64,000 nucleotides of DNA from Palsa-504 sp963839095 (GTDB lineage: Bacteria; Actinomycetota; Actinomycetes; Streptosporangiales; Streptosporangiaceae): the NCBI GenBank assembly GCA_963839095.1, contig CAWIUF010000018.1, forward strand, positions 62,001-126,000, read 5' to 3'. Of the stretch, positions 53,033 through 61,639 are shown piece after piece (positions within the stretch are counted from its first letter, which is position 1; each line of letters starts with the position of its first letter). The translations under genes were made by a program, and so were the position numbers. The notes under the pieces were generated by a model. That model saw only the letters and a program-made list of their open reading frames with translations. It was not told the DNA's origin and searched no databases.

Positions 53033-53512
53033 CTATACGGATCGTTCGGCCAGCGGACGGCGGAGCGGGCCCGTGGTGGAGCGGGATGGTCCAGCGCCGG
53101 TTTCCAGGATCGCGTCCATCGAGGCCGGGGCCTCGTTCACGGTGCACGCGGGGGCGATGTCGCAGCGGCCCAGGCACGATCCCTCGACGAGCTCGACCTC
53201 GGCGTCGGCGCCGTAGCGCTCCTTGATGGCCGCGATCCGCTCGTCGGCGCCGCGCAGCCAGCAGGACAGGTCGTGGCAGACGCGAAGCTCGGCCTTGACC
53301 CGCGGATCGGTGCGGAAGTGCGGGTAGAACGAGATCAGCCCCTCGATCTCGTACAGCGGCCGGCGCACGTCGCGAGAGAGCGCCACCAGTTCCTCGCGGG
53401 GCAGCCAGCCGACCCGCTCCTGGATGGCGTTCAGCGCCGGGATCAGGCTCGGGCCGGGGAACTTGCCCGCGCGGGCCTCGACGCCGGGGGCGCGGGGCCG
53501 GGCCTCAGCCAT
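53033..53512 (-). CDS. NuoE-like 2Fe-2S subunit of formate dehydrogenase
   Basis: A 159-residue thioredoxin-fold ferredoxin: LIPALNAIQERVGWLPREELVALSRDVRRPLYEIEGLISFYPHF, then the four cluster cysteines in VCHDLSCWL and EGSCLGRCDIAPACTVNE. It relays electrons between the flavin subunit and the alpha subunit, as FdsG/HoxE-type proteins do. Its start overlaps the fdhA stop (ATGGCTGA). The last 25 residues (SRSTTGPLRRPLAERSV) are atypical and may be misread through another indel; the normal protein might run into the NuoF-like part. Confidence 0.88.
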   Translation of the reverse strand: MAEARPRAPGVEARAGKFPGPSLIPALNAIQERVGWLPREELVALSRDVRRPLYEIEGLISFYPHFRTDPRVKAELRVCHDLSCWLRGADERIAAIKERYGADAEVELVEGSCLGRCDIAPACTVNEAPASMDAILETGAGPSRSTTGPLRRPLAERSV

Positions 53513-56428
53513 CGGCCTGGCCGCCCCGCGCTGGCTCGATCCGTACCGCGCAGAACTTGAACTCGGGGATCTTGCCGAACGGGTCGATCTCGTCGATCGT
53601 CAGCAGGTTCGCCGCCGCCTCCCGGAAGTGGAAGGGGATGAAGCAGTTGCCCCTGGCCTCCCGGTGCGAGACCTTCGTCTCGAGCTCGATGACGCCGCGG
53701 CGGGAGCTGACCCGGGCCATGTCGCCGTCTTCCAGGCCGAGCTCGGCGGCGTCCTCGGGGTGGATGAACACCAGCGCCTTCGGCGCGATCGCGTCCAGCG
53801 CGTAGGACCGGCGGGTCATCGACCCAGTGTGCCAGTGCTCGAGCATCCGGCCGGTGTTCAGCACGAACGGGTACTCCGCGTCCGGGAGTTCCCTGGCGGG
53901 CAGCCACTCGGCGGGCACCAGGTGCGCGAGCCCGTCGTCGGTCTTGAACTTCTCGGTGAACATCACCACGGTGCCGTCGCTGTGGGCCGGGTCCGGGTTC
54001 GGGTACAGCTTGCCGGTCAGGCCGAGGTTGTCGTAGCTGAGGTTCTGTAGCTCGGGATGACCGAGACCATCTCCTCGAAGATGTCCCGTGACGTCTCGTA
54101 GTGCCAGTCGAGGCCGATCCGGTTGGCGATGTCCTGCACGACCTCCCAGTCGACCCGGGCCTGGCCCGGGGTGTCCAGCACCTTGCGGCCGAGCTGCACG
54201 CGGCGGTCGGTGTTGGTGTAGGTGCCGTTCTTCTCCAGGTAGGAGGAGGCGGGCAGGATCACGTCGGCGAACTCGGCGGTCTCGGTGAGGAAGATGTCCT
54301 GCACGACGAGGAAGTCCAGCTTGGACAGGGCCTTGCGCACCTTGTTGATGTTCGGGTCGGACAGGAACGGGTTCTCGCCCAGCATGTACATGCCGCGGAC
54401 GCCGCCCTTGAGGGCGGAGCCGATGATCTCGGTGACGGTCAGGCCCTTCACCGGATCCAGGTCGGCGGCGCCCCAGGCCTGCTCGAACCGGGCCTTCACG
54501 CCGGGGTCGTCGGCCTTGGCGTAGTCCGGGTAGAACATCGGGATCAGGCCCATGTCCGAGGCGCCCTGCACGTTGTTCTGCCCGCGCAGCGGGTGCAGGC
54601 CCGCGCCCGGCTTGCCGATGTTCCCGGTGATCGCGCACAGCGCGATCAGGCAGCGGGCGTTGTCGGTGCCGGTGGTGTGCTGGGAGATCCCCATGCCCCA
54701 GAAGATGACGCCCGCGCTGGCCTCGCCCCAGGCCCGGGCCACCCGCCGGATCAGCTCGGCGGGGACGCCGGTGATCTGCTCGGCCCGCTCCGGCGGGTAG
54801 TCGGCCACGGTGCGCGCGAGCGCCTCGTAGTTCGAGGTCCGGTCGCGATGTAGGCGTCGTCGGTCAGGCCGAGCCTGATGACCTCGTGCATGACGCCGTT
54901 GTAGAAGGCGACGTCGGTGCCCGGCTTGAGCTGGCAGTAGATGTCCGCGTGGTCGGCCATCTTGTCGGCCCGCGGGTCCACGTAGATGATCGTCGTGCCG
55001 TTGCGCCGGGCCTGCTTGAAGAAGCTGGAGGCGACCGGGTGGTTCGCGGTCGAGTTGCTGCCGGTGACGATCGCGACCTCGGCGTTGATTACGTCGCCGT
55101 AGGTAGTCGAGACCGCGCCGGAGCCGATCCCCTCGAACAGCGCCGCCACGCTCGAGGCGTGGCACAGCCGGGTGCAGTGGTCCACGTTGTTGGTGTGGAA
55201 GCCGGTGCGGATGAGCTTCTGGAAGAGGTAGGCCTCCTCGTTGGAGCACTTCGCGCTGCCGAACCCGGCGATCGCGGCCGGGCCGCTCTCGGCGTAGATC
55301 TCGCTCAGCCGGCGCGCCACCAGGTCCAGCGCCTCTTCCCAGGTGGCCTCCCGGAAGTGCGGCAGCACCTCGGCGTAGTCGACCAGGCCGCCGGGCTTGC
55401 GGCCGCGCTTGCCGCCCTTGCGCTTGGCCCCGGGCCCGGCTCCGGGAGCCTGGCCGTGGTCGTTGTTCTCGCCGCCCTTGGCCATGTCACCGCGCACGTC
55501 GGCGGACAGGGCGCCCTTGGGGTAGGACTCCTCGCGGCGGATCAGCGGCATCGTCAGGCGCTGCGGTGAGGCGGCGTAGTCCCAGCCGTACCGGCCCTTG
55601 ACGCACAGCCGGCCCTGCGATCCGGGTTGCTCCCGGCCGTCGGCGTAGGCGATCGCGCCGTGTTCGCGGTCCACGTAGTAGGTCAGCGCGCAGCCCACGC
55701 CGCAGTACGGGCAGACGGTGTCCACCGCGTCGAGCTCGGTGCGCGGCCGGATCGCGATGTCGTGGATCGGCTTGTTCGTGAGCGCGCCGGTCGGGCAGGC
55801 CGCCACGCACTCGCCGCACGATACGCAGGACGAGGCGCCCATCGGGTCGCTGAGGTCGAACGCGATCAGCGTGGTGTAGCCCTTGCCGCTGCGCCCGATG
55901 ACGTCGTTGCCCTGGATGTCGTCGCACGCCCGGGTGCACCGGTCGCACAGGATGCAGGCGTCGTGGTCGACCGCGATGACCGGGCTGGACAGATCGACGC
56001 CGCGGCCCGAACCGCACGGCAGGCCGGCGTTGTCACCGGCTCACCCCGTACCGGTCGGCCAGCGCGAGCAGCTCGTTGTCGCCGGTCGTGGTCTGCTTGG
56101 GGTCGCGCTCACGCGGCGGCTGGTCGGAGACCAGCAGCCTGGTCAGCATCGCGCGGTTGCGCTCGAGCTCCGGGGTGGCGGTCTTGACCTGCATGTCGTT
56201 CTCGCAGGCGCGGACGCAGGACGCGGCGAACGCGGGCGCGCCCACGTCGACCACGCACATCCGGCAGACGCCGACCGGATCGAAGCGCTCGTTGTGGCAC
56301 AGCACGGGGATGTCGATACCTGCGGCCTTCGCGGCCTGCCAGATCGTCGCGCCTTCCGGGGCCGTGACCTCACGTCCGTCGATCGTGAGCGTCACCGTCC
56401 CTGTGCTCTCCGGGGCAGTAATGGCCAT
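53505..56428 (-). CDS. fdhA: NAD-dependent formate dehydrogenase alpha subunit (three frameshifts)
   Basis: About 973 residues. Domain order: N-terminal 2Fe-2S ferredoxin (IPVLCHNERFDPVGVCRMCVVDV); two 4Fe-4S sites (DACILCDRCTRACDD and CVSCGECVAACPTG); molybdopterin domain with VCPYCGVGCALTYYVD, the catalytic Cys in DHCTRLCHASSVAAL, TGSNSTANHPVASSFF, GIGKPG-type GKPGAGLHPLRGQNNVQG, and the C-terminal MGD-binding cap PFVLNTGRMLEHWHTGSMTRR. Frameshifts: an extra T near 56043, a missing G near 54847 and a missing G near 54048. A Lys/Gly-rich insert (KRKGGKRGRKPGG, about 55380-55450) precedes the Mo-domain core. It oxidises formate (or reduces CO2) with bis-MGD molybdenum or tungsten. Cysteine, not selenocysteine, is used. 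Confidence 0.94.
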
Positions 56429-56455
56429 ATTCGCAGTATCCGCCCGCCCGCGACG

Positions 56456-58301
56456 TCACGCCAAGCCGAGGTCGTCCACGGCCGCCCGGTCCGGGCGTCC
56501 CTCGGGGTCGAGACCGCGCATTTCGTAGTAGGAACCGATCATCGCCCGCAGGCGGTCGGCGGTGAGGGTGGCGACCCGGCCGGACGGGAGGCTGAGCGGC
56601 TCGTTCAGCAGCCGGTCCGGCAGCCAGTCGTCCGCGGGCTGCCAGCCCTCGCGGATGTTGTAGACCCGCTTGGCCATGACGATCCGGCGGGCGGTCTCGC
56701 GCAGTTCCCCGCCCGTCACGTCCCAGCCGGTCACCCCGGACAGCAGCGCCGCCCACTCGGTGAACGGGTCGGTGAACACGCCGCGCAGGAACTTGCACAA
56801 GATCAGCGAGTCCATCACCGCGGCCCGGTCCTCGGTCTCGACCGCCGCCGTCACGTGCGCGTCGCCGCCGTCCAGCCGGTCCAGGTCGCCGGACAGGTCC
56901 GCCTCGTAGGCGCCGGAACGGTTGTGGTCCGCTCCCCGGGCGTTCACGGCCAGGCCCAGCGCCATGGCGTGCAGGGTGCGCGGCTCGTATCCGGGCATCT
57001 CCAGGCCCTTGACGTGCGGGGCGAAGGATCCGGATCCGCCCCCGACCGTCACCGCTGCCCGCCGGGATCCCCCGGCCAGCAGCGATCCCAGCGGCGTCGA
57101 CCGGGCCCCGATCTCGTCCAGGGCGCGGAGCAGCGCGCCGGCGTCGCCGAACCGGAGCCACGGCGCGTCGATCAGCCCGCGCTGCGCGCACTCCATCGCC
57201 CACGCGATGGTGCCGCCCGCCGAGATCGTGTCGATGCCGAGGTCGTCGCAGCGGCCGCTCGCGGCCAGCACCGCGCCGGGATCGCTGACCCCGCACATCG
57301 GGCCGAGCGCGAACACGTTCTCGTACTCCGCGCGGACCTTCCTGCCCTTGCCGACCCGGTAGATGTGCTCGCAGCCGATCGTGCAGGACGCGCAGCTGCT
57401 GCGCGCCACGCGGCGCATGCCGTCGATATCGTCAGCCGCGCTCCCGGCATTTTCGGCCGCACCCCCGGCCAGCTGCCCGGCCAGTTCCGGCGTGCCGTCG
57501 AAGGTCGCGGACTGGAAATTGCGGGACGGCAGGGCACTGATGGCGTTGAACGCGAGCAGGTTGGCCAGCGTGCCCAGCTCGCGGTACTTCGCGGTGGCCG
57601 GCCCGAACGACCGTTCCCGCAGGTCGCGGGCTGCCGCCAGGACCGCCGCCGGGTCGGCCGTGGCCACCTTCGCCGCCGCCCGGACCGCGATCGCCTTCAG
57701 GTTCTTCGCGCCCATGACCGCGCCCAGGCCGCCGCGGCCCGCGTGCCGCCCGTCGTGCGAGATCGTGGCGTACCGGACGCCGCGCTCGCCGGCCGGCCCG
57801 ATCGCCGCCACCCGCCAGCCACGGCCCAGCTCGCCGCGCAGCTGGCGGTCCGTGTCGGCCGCGGTCAGGCCGGCGAGGTGCGGCGGCGCTGATGAGGCGG
57901 GTCCCGTCGCCGTCCACCAGCAGGACGGACAGTTCCGGCGCGCGGCCGTCGATCACGATCGCGTCGTGGCCGGTGAGCTTGCCCGCGATCGCGAACTGGC
58001 TGGAGGCCAGCGCGTCGGTCAGCATCCCGGTCAGCGGGGACTTCGCCACCACCGCGAACTTCGCGCTGGTCGTCAGCGGCGTGCCGACCAGCGGCGAGAA
58101 CACGAACGCGAGCGGCGCCGCGGGCCCGAGCGGATCGGCGCCCGGCGTTCCCAGCCGGTACAGCAGCCAGGTGCCGAGCCCGGAGCCGCCGATGTAGCCG
58201 CGCAGCACGCCGTCCGGCAGCGGCTGGGTCCGGCTGGTGCCGCTGGTGACGTCGACGACGAGCGCCCGCCCGAAATAGCCGCCGGCTGGCATCGCCGTCA
58301 C
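56456..58301 (-). CDS. Aldehyde:ferredoxin oxidoreductase family protein (frameshifted)
   Basis: About 614 residues. N-terminal AOR domain: YFGRALVVDVTSGTSRTQPL, GYIGGSGLGTWLLYRL, FVFSPLVGTPLTTSAKFAVVAKSPLTGML. After a one-base shift near 57890 comes the pterin-binding stretch HDGRHAGRGGLGAVMGAKNLKAIAVR. The single 4Fe-4S cluster uses SSCASCTIGCEHIY plus the later Cys in DSLILCKFLRG. AOR enzymes hold a tungsten or molybdenum bis-pyranopterin and oxidise aldehydes. The start GTG 58301 (or ATG 58292) overlaps the mobA stop. Aerobic actinomycete members are poorly characterised. It is placed between cofactor synthesis and formate dehydrogenase. Confidence 0.9.
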
Positions 58302-59152
58302 CCGCCCGCGTCGGCGGACAGGAAGAAGACGGTGTCGCCCGCGGCGAGCGGTGCCGTCCGGTCGCGGGTGATCTGGTCGCCGTTCAGCGCGGCCGTCACG
58401 TGGCGGTCGAATACCACGGCCACCGCGTCGGCGGCGGCGCCCACCGTGGCCGCGCGGACCAGGTGCGGCCCGCCGCTAGCGCCGCCTTTCGCGACCGTTC
58501 CGAAGAGCTGGACGGTCACCTCGGGCGCCGGCCGGGCGCGGGCCGCGGCGTAGTCATCGGGCGTGTTGACGTTCAGCACCGAGTCCAGGTCCGGGTCGAG
58601 CGCGGCGAGTACCGGGTCTTGCTTCAGCGCGGCATCGTCCAGGGTTCGCACCCGGCACTCCTCGAAGAGGAACGCGGGCCGTAGCCGGTCCTCCTTGACC
58701 AGGCGCTCGGCCGCTTCCGCGAGCGAGACGCGGTACCCGGCCGCCAGCGGCTGCTTGTACCCGCGGGCCACCGGCAGGGCGACGTCGGTGCCGGCATCCT
58801 CCGCCAGGACGCCCAGCACCCGCCGGATGAAGGCCGGGTGCAGGAACGGCATGTCGGTGGAGCAGACGAAAGCGACCTCGGCCCGCCCGCTCAGCGCCGC
58901 CAGCCCGGCGGCGATGCCCTGCAGCGGGCCTTTGCCCTCCCGCGGGTCATCGGCGACCAGGACGCCGTCCGGCAGCTCCGGGAGGTCCTGCCTGGGGGCG
59001 CGGACCACCACGACCGGACCGCTCGTGGCCCGCGCCACGATCTGGACCGTCCGGCGCAGCAGCGTGGACCCGTGCCACTCAAGTCCCGATTTGGGCCTGC
59101 CCATCCGGGATGACTGGCCGCCGGCCAGCACTACTCCCGCGGAAATCGCCAC
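58298..59152 (-). CDS. MobA-MoaD fusion: Mo-cofactor guanylyltransferase plus sulfur carrier
   Basis: A 284-residue two-domain protein. Residues 1-190 are MobA: GVVLAGGQSSRMGRPKSGLEW (GTP loop), CSTDMPFLHPAFI, and LNVNTPDDYAAA near the end; this domain makes the guanine dinucleotide form of the cofactor that formate dehydrogenase needs. Residues 200-284 are a ubiquitin-like MoaD domain (VTVQLFGTVAKGG...HVTAALNGDQITRDRTAPLAAGDTVFFLSADAGG) ending in the free Gly-Gly required for thiocarboxylation. Start GTG 59152. It is first in the minus-strand molybdenum operon. Confidence 0.9.
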   Translation of the reverse strand: MAISAGVVLAGGQSSRMGRPKSGLEWHGSTLLRRTVQIVARATSGPVVVVRAPRQDLPELPDGVLVADDPREGKGPLQGIAAGLAALSGRAEVAFVCSTDMPFLHPAFIRRVLGVLAEDAGTDVALPVARGYKQPLAAGYRVSLAEAAERLVKEDRLRPAFLFEECRVRTLDDAALKQDPVLAALDPDLDSVLNVNTPDDYAAARARPAPEVTVQLFGTVAKGGASGGPHLVRAATVGAAADAVAVVFDRHVTAALNGDQITRDRTAPLAAGDTVFFLSADAGG

Positions 59153-59210
59153 TCCTCATGGTAAGCATCACGCTACGATCACAGCGGAGCCGAGGGGTCG
59201 GCCGGGTCTG

Positions 59211-60141
59211 GTGGGGGTGAACGCGGTGGCGGGGAACGCCAGGGGCATCGACGTGTCCAATTTCGCCGGCGAGTTCAACTGGGACGGCACGTCGGGCCTG
59301 TCGTTCGGCATCTGCCGGGCCAGCCAGGGCCTGGGGGCGGCCGGCACCAACTCCCCGGACCCGTTCCTGACCTGGAACTGGCCCCGGATCAAGGCTAAGG
59401 GGCTGGCCCGCGGGGCCTACCACTTCCTCGACCCGCGGCTGGACGGGGCCGCACAGGCCAGCTACTTCGTCGAGCAGCTCGGCAAGGTCGGCCTGGACAC
59501 CACCGACATGCTCTGGCTGGACAACGAGACGCCCGGCGCGTCGCCGGCTGCCGTGGCCGCCTGCGCCCGCGACTTCATGACCCGGCTGAGCGCGCTGCGC
59601 CCGCACAACCCCCGCGGGGTGTACTCCTTCTTCAGCTTCATCACCGCGGGCAACTGCGCGGGCCTGCGGCTCGTACCCGCTGTGGCTGGCCATCTTCCAG
59701 TCGGCGACGCCGTCCGCTCCCGCCCCGTGGAGCGCCTGGAGGTTCTGGCAGTCAGGCGCGGCCAGCAGCCATGACAACGACGTGTTCAACGGAACCCCGG
59801 CCGAGCTGACCGCATGGATCGGCTCGTTCCAGCCGCAGGTGGAGGTCGAAGTGCAGTCAGGTCAGCTCAATACCGGCGCCAGCGCCGTCACGGTGATCAC
59901 GGTGCCGCACGGCAGCGGGTCCAGCATCGCGTTCGGCTGCGACAACGGCCTGCAGGGGATGGCCCCCGCGGTGCTCCGGGTGGCGATCTACGACACCCAG
60001 TGGCACATTCACAACAGCGTCACGGTGGACTCCACCAAGGGCCAGACCGTGCTCCCGTTCCCGAACCCGAAGGGCACCGGGGTGATCTCGGTCAAGCGGC
60101 TGGACGCGGGCGAGGTCATCGTCGGCTACGAGGTCTCCTAG
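59211..60141 (+). CDS. GH25-type lysozyme-like protein (frameshifted)
   Basis: About 309 residues. The N-terminal 190 form a GH25 TIM barrel: ARGIDVSNFAGEFNWDG, GLSFGICRASQGLG, RGAYHFLDPRLDGAAQASYFVEQLG, and DMLWLDNETPGASPA with the catalytic acids. A shift near 59670 separates FITAGNCAGL from GSYPLWLAIFQSATPSAPAPWSAWRFWQSG. The C-terminal 100 residues (VEVEVQSGQLNTGASAVTVITVPHGSGSSIAFGCDNG) form a beta-rich domain that I cannot name. There is no signal peptide, unlike most secreted lysozymes; GTG 59211, 59217 or 59226 may be the start. It is divergent from the molybdenum operon. Confidence 0.82.
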
Positions 60142-60153
60142 ACTCTGCTCCCG

Positions 60154-60676
60154 ATGATCGTGATCGTGGCCGGGGTGTCCGGCAGCGGCAAGACGACCGT
60201 CGGCGCGCTGCTGGCCGGGCGGCTGGGCTGGCGGTTCGCCGACGCCGACGACTTCCACCCGGCCGCGAACGTCGCCAAGATGCGCGGCCGGCGTCCCGCT
60301 CACCGACGAGGACCGCTGGCCCTGGCTGCGCACCATCGCGGCGTGGATGGACGAGCGCATCGCGGGGAATGACCCGGCCGTGATCACCTGCTCGGCGCTC
60401 AAGCGCTCCTACCGGGACCTGCTGCTCGACGGCCGGCCCGGGGCGCGGATGGTGTTCCTGTCCCCGGACCGCGAGGAGCTGGCCCGGCGGCTGGCCGCCC
60501 GGCACGGCCACTTCTTCCCCGGGCAGCTGCTCGGCAGCCAGTTCGCCGACCTGGAGCCGCCCCAGCCGGACGAGCGGGTGCTGACCGTGGTGCCCGCGGC
60601 CGACCCGGAGACGACGGCCGGCGCCATCGTCGCTGTACTGTTTCCCCAGGGCGGTGACCATGAAGCTCAAGCTTGA
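60154..60676 (+). CDS. gntK: Gluconokinase (frameshifted)
   Basis: About 174 residues of the GntK P-loop kinase family: VIVAGVSGSGKTTVGALLAGRLGWRFADADDFHPAANVAKMR, then after an extra C near 60292 GVPLTDEDRWPWLRTIAAWMDERI, CSALKRSYRDLLLDG, FLSPDREELARRLAARHGHFFPGQLLGSQFADLEPP. It phosphorylates gluconate to 6-phosphogluconate, entering the pentose-phosphate pathway below Zwf. ATG 60154 lies 12 bases after the GH25 stop. The stop region overlaps the Smr gene start. Confidence 0.93.
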
Positions 60677-60911
60677 CCTGCACGACATCTACAACCGGGG
60701 CCAGGACATCGACCGGGCCCTGAACGCGATCATCGACGAGGCGGTGGCCAAGAAGGCGCCGCTGGTCGAGATCATCCCCGGCAAGGGCTCCGGGCAGCTC
60801 AAGAAGCACGTGCTGCGGTTCCTCGAGCAAAAAGAGATCAAAGCGAAATACCACCGGCTAGAGAAGGATTCGAAGAACTTCGGCCGTGTTTTCGTGCATT
60901 TCCGCTGGTAG
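60660..60911 (+). CDS. Smr-domain protein
   Basis: An 83-residue stand-alone Smr domain: LKLDLHDIYNRGQDIDRALNAIIDEAVAKKAPLVEIIPGKGSGQLKKHVLRFLEQ. LDLH near the start and GKGSGQLK are the LDxH and TGxG-type motifs of the nuclease domain found at the C-terminus of MutS2. Stand-alone Smr proteins nick DNA or cleave RNA. ATG 60660 preferred over GTG 60654. It overlaps gluconokinase by 17 bp and so is co-expressed. Confidence 0.88.
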   Translation: MKLKLDLHDIYNRGQDIDRALNAIIDEAVAKKAPLVEIIPGKGSGQLKKHVLRFLEQKEIKAKYHRLEKDSKNFGRVFVHFRW

Positions 60912-61047
60912 GAGCCCCAGGACCGGAAAGCCGGGTCCGCCGACCCTGACGGCTGCGTCGGGGACGCACGCGTAATCAGCCAACTTGCGGGAAACATTCG
61001 GGGCAGACTGAGCAAGCACCAAAGACAGTGCTCCTAGGAGGCGTGTG

Positions 61048-61624
61048 ATGCGGTTCCAGCTCCTGGCTCACCGGATTGCGGTCCCGTTGCTCGGCTTGGC
61101 CCTGACCGACGACGGCCGCCGCCTGCAGCAGCAGCTCGACGTCCGCCGCGGGCGCTCCCTCGGCCAGCGCCGCCGGTTCTTCGTCGGCCGCCGCCTCCGC
61201 GCCCCCGTCGTCCTCCGCGCCCGCCAGCGCCTCCGCCCCGGGCAGCTCGGCCCCGGCCGCTGCCGGCGGCAACGCCAAGGCGCTGATCACCGCCAACTGG
61301 GAGGCGTTCTTCAACGGCAAGACCAACGCCGCGAAGAAGATCTCGGTGCTGCAGAACGGGGACAAGTTCTCCGCCATCATCAAGGCCCAGACCGGGTCGG
61401 GGCTGGCCAGCTCGGCCGGGGCCAAGGTCACCGCGGTGGTGGTGAACTCCGCCACCTCGGCCACCGTGAGCTACGACATCACGCTGGGCGGGGCCACCGC
61501 GCTGGCCAACCAGACCGGCACCGCGATCTACGAGGACGGCATCTGGAAGGTCGGCGACATCAGCTTCTGCCAGCTGCTCAAGCTGGAGAACAACGGCACC
61601 GCGCCGTCCGTCTGCAACGGCTGA
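61048..61624 (+). CDS. Putative lipoprotein with Ser/Ala linker (frameshifted)
   Basis: About 191 residues after frame correction. The start MRFQLLAHRIAVPLLGLALT (AGGAGG seven bases upstream) is a signal peptide. A slip near 61108 leads to TAAACSSSS, whose Cys would be the lipidated residue. A 50-residue Ser/Ala/Pro linker follows, then a compact domain ALITANWEAFFNGKTNAAKKISVLQNGDKF...YDITLGGATALANQTGTAIYEDGIWKVGD resembling the low-molecular-weight antigen MTB12-type (NTF2-like) domain of mycobacterial secreted proteins. It is probably an anchored extracellular protein. Function unknown. Confidence 0.75.
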
Positions 61625-61639
61625 GGCCGGGCCACGTCG

